Shown: positions 1 through 8,046, numbered from the stretch's first letter. The stretch: 31,695 bases of DNA from SIG575 sp045542485 (GCA_045542485.1 JAZQLC010000013.1:1-31695); one strand, 5' to 3'. Notes: generated by a model not told the origin, from the letters alone. Translations and numbers: made by a program.

Positions 1-609
1 ACTTGCAGCATAGTTACCGCCGCATTTTGCGTAGCCTGTACCGCCGCGTACTGCACGGACATCTTCTGTTTCAATCATAATTTTAACGGGGTTGATGCCT
101 TCCTTGTAGTAGCTGCCTACGGGAGAAGCGATGATAACATATTTTGCCTCGTCAATTGCGTGAAGACCAAGCTTTGCGTCTGTTGCAATAAGGAAAGGAC
201 GAAGATAGAGAGATGTGCCTTTCTTTGAGGGAACCCAATCTTTTTCAACCTCAACGAATTTTGTAAGAACGTGAAGAGCGAGTTCTTCGTCAATCTGAGG
301 AAGACAGAGTCTTTCAGCAGAATTGTTGAGTCTTCTGATGTTTTCCATAGGTCTGAAAAGCTGAACATCGCCGTCGGGAGTTCTGTAAGCCTTCATACCT
401 TCAAAAACTTCTGCGCCGTAGTGGAAAACACAAGCAGCAGGGCTAAGTGAAAGGTCACCGTAAGGAACGATTTTAGCGTCGTGCCAACCTTCCTTTTTGC
501 TGTAATCCATCATAAACATGTAATCTGTGAAAACTTCACCGAATCCGAGTGTGTTGGGGTCGGGTTTGGCTTTCAGGTTGTTTGATTTTTCAAATTTGAT
601 ATCCAACAT
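1..609 (-). CDS. ilvE: Branched-chain amino acid aminotransferase, 5' part (runs off the window)
   Basis: PLP-dependent fold-type IV transaminase that interconverts Leu, Ile and Val with their 2-oxo acids in the cytoplasm. Only the first 203 codons are present; the family is usually about 340-360 residues, so roughly the last 40% lies outside. Visible family signatures are FHYGAEVFEGMKAYR near residue 65-80, RPxxNxxRLNNSAERL after it, and GGTGYAKCGGNYAAS at 189-203, where K195 is the expected Schiff-base lysine. The ATG at 609 is preceded by an AAAGGG ribosome site; an upstream in-frame ATG at 618 runs straight into a stop. It has its own near-consensus promoter (643-671). It lies downstream of the T-box operon but is separated from it by a terminator. 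Confidence 0.93.
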   Translation of the reverse strand, partial: MLDIKFEKSNNLKAKPDPNTLGFGEVFTDYMFMMDYSKKEGWHDAKIVPYGDLSLSPAACVFHYGAEVFEGMKAYRTPDGDVQLFRPMENIRRLNNSAERLCLPQIDEELALHVLTKFVEVEKDWVPSKKGTSLYLRPFLIATDAKLGLHAIDEAKYVIIASPVGSYYKEGINPVKIMIETEDVRAVRGGTGYAKCGGNYAAS

Positions 610-642
610 TTTATATCATCCCTTTTAATAAAGTATACTAAA

Positions 643-671
643 ATTATACAACTGACTCATTTTCAAGTCAA
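643..671 (-). promoter_or_regulatory. Sigma-A type promoter of ilvE
   Basis: On the minus strand TTGACT (671-666) and a perfect TATAAT (648-643) are separated by 17 bp. Transcription would start near 636, giving a leader of about 25 nt with no room for a riboswitch. Confidence 0.8.
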
Positions 672-696
672 GAAGAATTATGTATAAAAATTACAC

Positions 697-727
697 GGCA
701 GGAAACCTTTTGTTTGGATTTCCTGCC
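697..727 (-). terminator. Rho-independent terminator of the T-box operon
   Basis: The arms GGCAGGAAAtCC and GGtTTCCTGCC form a stem around an A-rich loop, 17 nt past the stop codon of the fusion gene. On the minus strand it is followed by a short mixed T tract (GTGTAATTTTTAT). It separates the fusion gene from ilvE. Confidence 0.75.
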
Positions 728-743
728 GATTTTATTATGCTTT

Positions 744-3209
744 TCAAAGACCTAATTTTTCAATAGCCTCTTCACGCATTTTATATTTGAGAATTTTACC
801 TGCAGCATTCTTGGGGAAAGAAGAAACGAACTCAATGTAGCGAGGCACTTTGTGTCTTGCCATATGTGAGAGGATATAGTCTTTCATTTCCTCAATTGTC
901 ATTTCACAGCCATCCTTAAGAATGATTGAAGCCATAATCTCTTCGCCGTAACGCTTGTCGGGAACGCCGATAACCTGAACGTCTTCAACGGACGGGTGAG
1001 TAAAGATGAATTCTTCAATTTCTCTGGGATAAATGTTTTCTCCGCCACGGATAATCATATCCTTGAGTCTGCCTGTGATAAGGTAGTAGCCGTCAGGTCT
1101 TCTGCAAGCGATGTCGCCCGTATGAAGCCAACCCTGAGCGTCGATTGCCGAAGCAGTGGCTTTAGGCATTTTGTAATATCCTTTCATAATGTTGTAGCCA
1201 CGGGCAACAAATTCACCGTTTTCTCCGTCAGGTAAATCTTCACCTGTTTCGGGGTCGATGATTTTACATTCAACATTGGGGAAGGCGCTGCCCACAGTTT
1301 CAGTTCTGTGTTCAAGGCTTTCCGTAAATTCACCCATTGTACATCCGGGAGATGCTTCTGTCTGACCGTAAACGCTGAGAATCTGAGTCATATTCATTTC
1401 CTTTGACGCTTTCTTCATCAGGTCAGCAGGACAGTTTGCACCTGCCATAATACCGATTCTCATATATGAGAAGTCAGTTTTAGCGAAATCCTCGTGCTGG
1501 AACATAGCGATAAACATTGTGGGAACACCGTTGAAGCAGGTGATTCTTTCAAGGTTTATACAAGCAAGAGAGGATTTTGCAGAGAAATAGGGCAGAGGAC
1601 AGAGCGTACCACCGTGTGACATTGTAGATGTCATTGTAAGCACCATACCGAAGCAGTGGAACATAGGCACCTGCACCATCATTCTGTCAGCAGTTGAAAG
1701 GTCCATTCTGTCACCGATGCATTTACCGTTGTTGACGATGTTGTAGTGAGTGAGCATAACACCCTTGGGGAATCCTGTTGTACCTGATGTATACTGCATA
1801 TTTGCAACATCGTGGCAGTCAACGTTTGCAGCTCTTCTGTATACCTCTTCAACGGGAACGTTTGTAGAGAAGTTTACGGCTTCATCCCAAGTAAGACAGC
1901 CCTTCTGTCTGTAACCGACAGTGATAATGTTGCGGAGGAAGGGGAGTCTCTTACAATGGAGAGGCTGACCGGGTACGGCAGTCTGAAGCTCGGGACAGAG
2001 CTCTGCGATAGATTCTGCATAGTTTGAGTCAAGACAAGACTCAATTGTGATAAGTGTATGAGTGTCAGACTGTTTGAGAAGATATTCAATTTCGTGGATT
2101 TTGTAAGCTGTGTTGACGGTTACAAGAATTGCACCGATTTTTGTTGTTGCCCAGAAAGCGATAAACCACTGGGGGATGTTTGTTGCCCATACAGCCACCT
2201 TGTCGCCGGGTTTTACGCCGAGAGCGATAAGTGAACGGGCAAATGTGTCAACATCGTCACGGAATTCTGAGTATGTTCTCGTGTAGTCGAGGGTTGTATA
2301 TTTGAATGCGTACTGGTCAGGGAATTCCTCAACAACTCTGTCAAGAAGCTGTGAGAAAGTGTATTCAATAAGTGCCTCTTTCGGCCAGATGTATTTACCT
2401 GTACCTGTTGCGTTATGATAGAGAGCACTTTTCTTGTTGTGCTTTGTTCTGAATTTACGCATAAAGTTTACGAAATGGGGGAAGATTACCTCTAAATCGC
2501 TGATTTCTTCAATTCTGTCGGGTGCCCATTCGATTGAGACAAATCCTACATAGTTGATTGAGCGAAGAGCGTTCATCATTTCTTCAAATGGAAGTTCACC
2601 GTCACCCATAAGAGTATAAACTAATTTTCCGTCTTCGAAAACTGCATCTGAAACGTGAACAAGCTTCACATAAGAGCCTAAGTTCTTGATTGTTGTTTCA
2701 GCATCTTCTTTGCCGAAGAAATATGTGTCGTGCATATTCCAGTCAACACAGAGCCAATCACTTGCGAATTCGTTGAGAACACCGCAAAGCTTTGTTGTGT
2801 CTGAATAGATACCCGTTGTTTCGAAAAGGAGAACAACCTGCTCTTTTTCAGCAACTTCAACTGCATCTTTAAGGAGAGAAACAACCTTTTCGTCATTGTC
2901 TTCGCCGGTATAAATGATTTTCACATAGTCTGAAGCCAATGTTTTTGCAGCGTCGATGCACTTTTTGAGATAGTCCATATCTGTAAGGTCGCCCTCGTAG
3001 TCAACTGCCGAAACAGTAAGACCGAGATTTTTAAGTTTGCGTTTTACAGATGGAGTGTTATTTGCATTGAGAGGGCCGTGGGATGAGGTGAAAATTTCAT
3101 CATTTATGTTATGCACTTCAATTCCTTTGAAGCCGATATCCTGAGCCGTAAGGCAGAAATCACTCCAGGAATAGCCCTTCCAGTTTCTTGTGGAAAAAGC
3201 AAGTTTCAT
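744..3209 (-). CDS. Fusion protein: sugar-isomerase-like TIM barrel + acyl-CoA synthetase
   Basis: An 821-residue fusion. Residues 1 to about 255 form a xylose-isomerase/AP-endonuclease-2 type TIM barrel, with candidate metal ligands E130 (LLFE), D156 (CVDW), H185 (VHVSD) and E227 (SIEW). After a short basic linker, residues about 275-821 are a complete ANL-family acyl-CoA synthetase that activates a carboxylic acid through an acyl-AMP. Its motifs are P-loop YTSGTTGFPKG (473-483), YGQTE (614-618), HTGD (696-699), GRLKDMIIRGGENIYP (713-728) and the C-terminal catalytic lysine K805 in NAAGKILK. The ATG at 3209 sits 3 nt after the upstream stop, and its GAGGAGG ribosome site overlaps the last codons of that gene, so translation is likely coupled. 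There is no frameshift between the halves, so this is a true fusion. The acid substrate is unknown. The best relatives of the synthetase half are medium-chain/FadD-like ligases. Confidence 0.9.
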   Translation of the reverse strand: MKLAFSTRNWKGYSWSDFCLTAQDIGFKGIEVHNINDEIFTSSHGPLNANNTPSVKRKLKNLGLTVSAVDYEGDLTDMDYLKKCIDAAKTLASDYVKIIYTGEDNDEKVVSLLKDAVEVAEKEQVVLLFETTGIYSDTTKLCGVLNEFASDWLCVDWNMHDTYFFGKEDAETTIKNLGSYVKLVHVSDAVFEDGKLVYTLMGDGELPFEEMMNALRSINYVGFVSIEWAPDRIEEISDLEVIFPHFVNFMRKFRTKHNKKSALYHNATGTGKYIWPKEALIEYTFSQLLDRVVEEFPDQYAFKYTTLDYTRTYSEFRDDVDTFARSLIALGVKPGDKVAVWATNIPQWFIAFWATTKIGAILVTVNTAYKIHEIEYLLKQSDTHTLITIESCLDSNYAESIAELCPELQTAVPGQPLHCKRLPFLRNIITVGYRQKGCLTWDEAVNFSTNVPVEEVYRRAANVDCHDVANMQYTSGTTGFPKGVMLTHYNIVNNGKCIGDRMDLSTADRMMVQVPMFHCFGMVLTMTSTMSHGGTLCPLPYFSAKSSLACINLERITCFNGVPTMFIAMFQHEDFAKTDFSYMRIGIMAGANCPADLMKKASKEMNMTQILSVYGQTEASPGCTMGEFTESLEHRTETVGSAFPNVECKIIDPETGEDLPDGENGEFVARGYNIMKGYYKMPKATASAIDAQGWLHTGDIACRRPDGYYLITGRLKDMIIRGGENIYPREIEEFIFTHPSVEDVQVIGVPDKRYGEEIMASIILKDGCEMTIEEMKDYILSHMARHKVPRYIEFVSSFPKNAAGKILKYKMREEAIEKLGL

Positions 3210-3212
3210 CGA

Positions 3213-4622
3213 TTAACCCTCCTCGTAAACAATTTTATTGAGAGCGCTCACATACGCTCTGATTGATGCGCTGATAATGTCAGTTGAAATGCCGTTACCT
3301 GCGTAAACCTTGCCGTTTGAGCGGAGCTTTACAATTGCAGAGCCCATAGCCTCTTTGCCCTCGGTAACTGACTGAATCTGGAAATCGTCAAGCTCATAGT
3401 GACAGCCAACAATCTGTTCGATTGCCATAAAAGCAGCGTTGATGGGACCGTCGCCCATACTTACACCGCTGACTTCCTTGCCGTCTTTTTTCATTTTGAT
3501 ATTTGCAGTGGCAGAAATGATGTTACCGCTGTTGATAACATAACTGTCAAGCTTATATGTTGCAGGAACCTGAAGAGCAACCGAAGCTACGATAGCGTCA
3601 AGTTCTTTTGCTGTTACTGTTTTCTTTTTCTTTGCAACTCTTCCGAAAGCCTCGAAAACATTTGCAGTATCGTTTTCGCTCAGGTCGTAACCCAGCTCCC
3701 TTACTGCTTTTGAAACGATTGAAATATCGTCGCCCTCGGTGAGAACAAGTGAATCGTTTTCACTTTCCTGAGAGCCGAACATTGAAGAGTGAGAGCCTGT
3801 GGAGCTGATAGCGTTTTCAATCATAGAAAGAACTCTTTTGAATTCTGTTGCTTTAACATTTGTGTGGATATCACAGGAATCACCACGAGCCTTGAGAATG
3901 TTCACAATGCTTTCAATACCGGGGAAATCTTCACCGTTTACAGTTGTTTTGATTTCTTCGGCACCTGCCTTGATACCTGCGAATGCACAGGCACTTGCCA
4001 TAGAGATTGAGTTGTTAGCCTCAATTGAAAGGGAAGCGTCCTTAAGTGCAGGAACGGCAGAATAGATGCTCTCAATAAATGCACCGAATTCGTCAGCAAA
4101 CATTGTACCTGCTGTGTCGCACACTGTGATTACATTTGCACCTGCTTCAAGAGCTGTTTCAATAGCCTTGAAAAGGAACTCTTTTTCACATCTTGTAGCA
4201 TCAACTGCAGTGAATTCAACGTCAGTGCAAAGGCTTTTTGCTTTCTTCACAAGAACAGAAATCAGTTCAATAATAGCCTGAGGCTTCTTGTGGCACTGGT
4301 ATTCCATCTGAACGGGAGAAACGGGAATTCTCACATTAAGTCGGGGCTTTCTTGCATCCTTGATACATTCATAAGCCTTTTCAACATCACTCTCAGTAAG
4401 ACCTGTGGGGCAGGAGAGAGTACAGTTTTTAACAGTCAGCGCAATTGTACGAACAAGCAATTCGTCTGTTTTGCCTCCGTCAACCATACCTGTTTCGACA
4501 GTGTCAATTTTAAGCTTATCAAGTAGCTTTGCCAGTTCAATTTTATTTTTAAAGCTGATAGTGCTTTTTTTGTCTGACATAATCTGTCTTAAAGTAATGT
4601 CTGCAATTCTTACTGTTTTCAT
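3213..4622 (-). CDS. Isopropylmalate/citramalate-synthase-like protein with a rewired metal site
   Basis: 469 residues with LeuA architecture: a DRE-TIM (HMGL-like) barrel at 1 to about 270, a linker, and a well-kept LeuA regulatory domain at about 350-465 (MGDGPINAAF, GNGISTDIISASIRAYVSALN). The barrel has the right layout (DITLR, VDATR, CDTAG) but the usual catalytic metal ligands are gone. The TLRD aspartate is Q13, the HxH pair is E201/N203, the late GN asparagine is absent, and the substrate histidine before MEY is Q105. Ordinary Claisen condensation of acetyl-CoA is therefore doubtful. The start is ATG 4622, with GAGGAGG 10 nt upstream; a TTG at 4640 overlaps that ribosome site and is rejected. 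First gene of a two-gene operon under a T-box leader. It may be a pseudoenzyme, a leucine sensor, or an enzyme with a new substrate. Confidence 0.85.
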   Translation of the reverse strand: MKTVRIADITLRQIMSDKKSTISFKNKIELAKLLDKLKIDTVETGMVDGGKTDELLVRTIALTVKNCTLSCPTGLTESDVEKAYECIKDARKPRLNVRIPVSPVQMEYQCHKKPQAIIELISVLVKKAKSLCTDVEFTAVDATRCEKEFLFKAIETALEAGANVITVCDTAGTMFADEFGAFIESIYSAVPALKDASLSIEANNSISMASACAFAGIKAGAEEIKTTVNGEDFPGIESIVNILKARGDSCDIHTNVKATEFKRVLSMIENAISSTGSHSSMFGSQESENDSLVLTEGDDISIVSKAVRELGYDLSENDTANVFEAFGRVAKKKKTVTAKELDAIVASVALQVPATYKLDSYVINSGNIISATANIKMKKDGKEVSGVSMGDGPINAAFMAIEQIVGCHYELDDFQIQSVTEGKEAMGSAIVKLRSNGKVYAGNGISTDIISASIRAYVSALNKIVYEEG

Positions 4623-4925
4623 AGTGAAAACCCTCCTCAAAAATAAATCCCCGAAGCTTTGTTAAGCCTCAGGGACGACAATTAACTCATCGCGGTACCA
4701 CCCGGATTGCTGAAAAAATCAGCCACTCATCGGACTCATTTCAAGTCCATAGCCATGGTAACGGGGCATCCGTAACTCCTTATGCAGTTCACTACGGAAC
4801 GGTTGGGGAGTTCTGCTCTGATACGAGACTGCACATAAACTTATCTATCGGCTCACAGCAACCGCCGACTCTCTGAAAGACACGGTAAAGTGCTTAATAT
4901 CTTCAACGCATTTGAATTTTCAATT
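4623..4925 (-). promoter_or_regulatory. T-box riboswitch leader, probable leucine (CTC) specifier
   Basis: On the minus strand the leader shows the AGAGAG-type start of stem I near 4875, a GAACTC element whose CTC (4810-4808) is the best specifier candidate (Leu), and the hallmark T-box sequence GGGTGGTACCGCG within 4691-4705. It ends with a terminator at 4674-4649 before the coding start at 4622. Uncharged tRNA would switch the terminator to the antiterminator form and allow expression of the downstream operon. The T-box identity is secure. The specifier is read by position after GAA rather than from a folded model; a second GAACTG element near 4788 (CTG, also Leu) is the alternative. Confidence 0.92.
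4649..4674 (-). terminator. T-box leader terminator
   Basis: The arms CCCTGAGGCTT and AAGCTTCGGGG pair over 11 bp (with two G-U pairs) around a 4-nt loop, followed on the minus strand by ATTTATTTTTG. It lies 26 nt before the start of the synthase-like gene, as expected for T-box attenuation. Confidence 0.88.
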
Positions 4926-4931
4926 TCAATA

Positions 4932-4960
4932 ATTTTAGCACAAGCAAAAATAAAAGTCAA
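4932..4960 (-). promoter_or_regulatory. Promoter of the T-box operon
   Basis: TTGACT (4960-4955) and TAAAAT (4937-4932) on the minus strand, 17-bp spacer. It puts the RNA 5' end near 4925, about 50 nt before the T-box AGAGAG element. Confidence 0.78.
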
Positions 4961-4971
4961 GAGAAAAAACA

Positions 4972-5006
4972 AAAAATATCGAGTGTATTTCTACACCCGA
5001 TATTTT
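4972..5006 (-). terminator. Terminator of the flavin reductase gene
   Basis: An inverted repeat (ATATCGGGTGTA / TACACTCGATAT with one mismatch) with a 4-nt loop follows the stop at 5021. On the minus strand it is followed by TTTTTTGTTTTTT. It insulates the reductase gene from the T-box promoter. Confidence 0.85.
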
Positions 5007-5020
5007 ATATTGATTTTAAA

Positions 5021-7087
5021 TTATAACTTCATTGCGATATCCCAGGCCTGCCAGATAACAGTTCTGAGGTTACCGACTTTGAATGCGTCACCGAGAATGT
5101 GAACGTGCTTTGCTTTTTCAGCTACGGGAGCGGGTTTGTAACCGACAGAAAGGATAACATTGTCAGCAGGAACATCAATTGTCTTGCCGTCCTTAGTTGC
5201 GATTGTAACACCGTCTTCGCGGATTTCAGTTGTCTTTGATTCAAGGTAAACGGGAACATTGTTAGCCTTGAAGCAGTCACGAAGGAAGCTTGTGTTTGCA
5301 AGAGCAACGCCGGGAGTTGTGATAAGGTCATCCTGCATTTCAACGATAACGGGTTTCTTGCCCTGAAGGAAGAGGTCGTAAGCGATTTCACAGCCTGTAA
5401 GACCACCGCCGACGATAACAACGTTGTCACCGACTGTCTTTTTGCCGAGGAGGTAATCACAAGCCTCAATACCGTATTCAGCAGCGCCCTTAACGGGAAT
5501 CTTGTTGGGTGTTGAGCCGGTTGCAACGATAACTTCATCAGCACCGAGAGATTTGATATCCTTAACCTCTGTGTTCATCTTAACAGTGATTGAGGGATAT
5601 TTGAGAATTTCACGGTTGTACCAAGCAATAAGGTCACGGTCCTTTTCTTTGAAAGAGGGAGCAGCAGCAGCGATGAATACACCGCCGAGAACATCGCTCT
5701 TTTCATAGAGTGTAACTGTATGACCACGCTGTGCGCAAACGATTGCAGCTTCCATACCGCCGATACCGCCGCCGATAACAGCGATTTTCTTAGCTTTCTT
5801 AGCAGGAACAATTTTATATTTCTTTGACTGCATTGTAAGGGGATTAAGTGCGCAACGGGAAAGTCCCATTGTGTCCTTAAGGTCCTGAGTATTTGCATGA
5901 CCCTTTGAAGTTGAGAAGTTGAAGCAACCGCTGTGGCAGCAGATACAAGGCTTGATATCTTCAAGTCTGTCTTCTATAATTTTTGTAATCCATTCGGGGT
6001 CTGTGAGGAACTGACGGGCAATACCTACACCGTCAATCTTACCCTCAGCAATAGCTTCAGCACCTGTGTCGGGTTCCATACGACCTGCACAAACAACGGG
6101 GATATCAACGAACTTTTTGATGTGAGCAACATCTTCAAGGTTACAGTTCTGAGGCATATACATGGGGGGATGAGCCCAGTACCATGAGTCATATGTACCG
6201 TTGTCAGCGTTGAGCATATCGTAACCTGCGTCCTGAAGATACTTTGCAGCTTTTTCAGATTCTTCCATGTTACGGCCGACTTCTGTATATTCTTCACCGG
6301 GCATCGCACCTTCGCAGAAGCCCTTCATCTTTGATTCTACTGAATAACGGAGTGATACGGGGTAATCGTCGCCACAAGCCTCTTTGATAGCCTTAACAAC
6401 TTCTACTGCAAAACGGTATCTGTTTTCAAAGCTTCCGCCGTATTCGTCAGTACGCTTATTGAAGAATTCGATAGCGAACTGGTCAAGAAGATAGCCTTCG
6501 TGAACAGCGTGAACTTCAACACCGTCAACACCTGCATCACGGCAGAGCTTTGCTGTTTTTGCAAATGCTTCGATAATTTCGTGGATCTGCTCTTTTGTCA
6601 TTTCGGGACAAGTGATGTCGGGAGCCCAACGTGCAGGCTGAGGAGAGGGACAAGCAAGTTCATGTGATGTATCGATGATGGGCTTTACAAGTGCACGGGT
6701 GAATTTATTTCTGTGCAGGGGAGCAACAAGCTCAGTAATAGCCCATGAACGGCCCATACCGCCTGTAAGCTGAACGAACAGCTTTGCACCTGTCTTATGG
6801 ATTTCATCCATGAATTCTTTCAGCTCTTCGAACATTTTGGGGTTCTGCCAGAGCCATTTGCCCCAGAATGTATCACGAAGGGGAGCGATACCGGGGATAA
6901 TAAGACCTACATTGTTATTTGCTCTTTCAAGGAAAAGCTTTGCAGCTTCCTTGTCAAAGTGGCAACCGCCGAGCTCAAACCAACCGAAAAGTGATGTACC
7001 GCCCATGGGACACATAAGGATTCTGTTCTTGATTTCAACGTTACCGATTTTCCAGGGTGTAAATAACGCTTCGTATTTAGCATCCAT
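5021..7087 (-). CDS. NADH:flavin oxidoreductase, 2,4-dienoyl-CoA/enoate reductase family
   Basis: 688 residues with the full architecture of the family. An FMN-binding old-yellow-enzyme barrel spans 1 to about 375, with HxxH at H193/H196 and the YGGSxENRxRF motif at 216-226. A 4Fe-4S cysteine cluster follows, then a FAD/NAD(P)-binding half (GGGIGG at 439-444, second dinucleotide site GGGLTG later). The cluster reads C381-x2-C384-x3-C388, but the likely fourth cysteine is C412, 24 residues on instead of about 12, so this loop is extended. The family reduces C=C bonds of enoates or enoyl-CoAs with NAD(P)H (relatives include FadH, enoate reductase and bile-acid BaiCD/BaiH). The substrate cannot be told. 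The ATG at 7087 follows AAGGAAG. Single-gene unit with its own promoter and terminator. Confidence 0.9.
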   Translation of the reverse strand: MDAKYEALFTPWKIGNVEIKNRILMCPMGGTSLFGWFELGGCHFDKEAAKLFLERANNNVGLIIPGIAPLRDTFWGKWLWQNPKMFEELKEFMDEIHKTGAKLFVQLTGGMGRSWAITELVAPLHRNKFTRALVKPIIDTSHELACPSPQPARWAPDITCPEMTKEQIHEIIEAFAKTAKLCRDAGVDGVEVHAVHEGYLLDQFAIEFFNKRTDEYGGSFENRYRFAVEVVKAIKEACGDDYPVSLRYSVESKMKGFCEGAMPGEEYTEVGRNMEESEKAAKYLQDAGYDMLNADNGTYDSWYWAHPPMYMPQNCNLEDVAHIKKFVDIPVVCAGRMEPDTGAEAIAEGKIDGVGIARQFLTDPEWITKIIEDRLEDIKPCICCHSGCFNFSTSKGHANTQDLKDTMGLSRCALNPLTMQSKKYKIVPAKKAKKIAVIGGGIGGMEAAIVCAQRGHTVTLYEKSDVLGGVFIAAAAPSFKEKDRDLIAWYNREILKYPSITVKMNTEVKDIKSLGADEVIVATGSTPNKIPVKGAAEYGIEACDYLLGKKTVGDNVVIVGGGLTGCEIAYDLFLQGKKPVIVEMQDDLITTPGVALANTSFLRDCFKANNVPVYLESKTTEIREDGVTIATKDGKTIDVPADNVILSVGYKPAPVAEKAKHVHILGDAFKVGNLRTVIWQAWDIAMKL

Positions 7088-7139
7088 TGAATAAACACTT
7101 CCTTTTCATTTTTTGAAAACAGATATTTTCACAATTAAT

Positions 7140-7168
7140 AGTATATCTAAAAGTTAAATTTTTGTCAA
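7140..7168 (-). promoter_or_regulatory. Promoter of the flavin reductase
   Basis: Consensus TTGACA (7168-7163) and TATACT (7145-7140) with a 17-bp spacer on the minus strand. One of the strongest-looking promoters here. Confidence 0.85.
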
Positions 7169-7198
7169 TGCTGAAATGCAAAATCAGGGGGATTTTGT

Positions 7199-7227
7199 TT
7201 GACAAGGATTAAAAAGAAATGTATAAT
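7199..7227 (+). promoter_or_regulatory. Promoter of the membrane protein-GDPD-GH43 operon
   Basis: A perfect TTGACA (7199-7204) and a perfect TATAAT (7222-7227) at 17 bp. The -35 box is the first codons of the longest open frame, which rules out a TTG start at 7199. Confidence 0.88.
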
Positions 7228-7249
7228 CATAAACAAAGGAGTTGATTGG

Positions 7250-8029
7250 GTGATTAATTGCTTCAGATTAACGAAAAGACTCTATTGGTTTGTTTTAGTG
7301 CCGATTGTTGTGGCTATGATATTTGTTTTACCTTTTTTCGCATATAATGCGTCTGCATTTTTAATCGGTGCCTTAGTTATTAATTTTGCAGGTGTATATT
7401 TTCTGCAAAGACTTGCACTGAAAAAATATACAGAAAAGAACAAAGTCCTTGATGAAAAATGTGATTCTGTTTCTTACCGTGACTGGCAGTGTGAAATGAT
7501 GTTACATAAATTAAAGGGTACTTACAGAATTTTAGTGCAACTGAATCTTGTGACGGCTTATTATTACTGCGGTGATTTCCGTCAGATGAAAAGCACCCTT
7601 GAAGAAATTGATATCAGCAGAATAAACCCGAGAGCCATAACTTATCTTTTCAGCTATTACCGTTTATGGTTTCTGTATTATAATACACTGAGCAATATGC
7701 CCGAGGCTGAAAAAGCTTTGGAACAGATTGATTCGCTTCCTTTGCCCTCAGATGAAAAACAGAATATACATTGTGAGTATATAGTCAGAATGAGTCATCT
7801 GACACTTGAATGCAAAAAAAGTCAGATACCGCATCTTGAGGAAAAACTGAAGATGCTTCGTACATCGGATAAACTTCTGAGTATTGTATGTGAAAAGAAT
7901 TTTCTCGGAAAATATTATCTGAGAAACGGTATGAAAGATAAAGCGAAAGAGTGTTTTGAGTTTGTGGCAGAGCACGGAAATACTCTTTTTATTGCCAGAG
8001 CGGCAAAAGAAATTCTTGAAGAAATTTAA
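7250..8029 (+). CDS. Membrane-anchored helical-repeat protein of unknown function
   Basis: About 259 residues. Start chosen at GTG 7250, with AAAGGAG at 7234-7240; the longer frame begins inside the promoter. Two hydrophobic segments lie near the N-terminus (around YWFVLVPIVVAMIFVLPFF and the next IGALVINFAGVYF). A cytoplasmic tail of amphipathic helices follows, with TPR-like spacing (YYYCGDFRQMKSTLEEID, MPEAEKALEQID, NGMKDKAKECFEFVAEHG). I do not recognise a specific family. The tail resembles tetratricopeptide scaffolds, which suggests a protein-interaction role. First gene of an operon with a phosphodiesterase (17 nt downstream) and a GH43 protein. Confidence 0.75.
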   Translation: MINCFRLTKRLYWFVLVPIVVAMIFVLPFFAYNASAFLIGALVINFAGVYFLQRLALKKYTEKNKVLDEKCDSVSYRDWQCEMMLHKLKGTYRILVQLNLVTAYYYCGDFRQMKSTLEEIDISRINPRAITYLFSYYRLWFLYYNTLSNMPEAEKALEQIDSLPLPSDEKQNIHCEYIVRMSHLTLECKKSQIPHLEEKLKMLRTSDKLLSIVCEKNFLGKYYLRNGMKDKAKECFEFVAEHGNTLFIARAAKEILEEI

Positions 8030-8046
8030 ATAAAGGAGAAATATAA

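Noticed and set aside
3399..4526. Several plus-strand open frames of 70-104 codons opposite the synthase-like gene
   Set aside because: They are antisense shadows of a coding frame with clear family motifs, without ribosome sites or recognisable products.
5122..5964. Minus-strand frames of 129-140 codons overlapping the flavin reductase
   Set aside because: Out-of-frame on the same strand as the reductase; Ser/Leu-rich composition typical of frame-shifted shadows.
744..7087. Bile acid 7-dehydroxylation (bai) operon, since a CoA ligase and a BaiCD/BaiH-like reductase lie near each other
   Set aside because: No BaiE, BaiF, BaiA or BaiG is present, the ligase is fused to a sugar-isomerase-like barrel, and the reductase has its own promoter and terminator.
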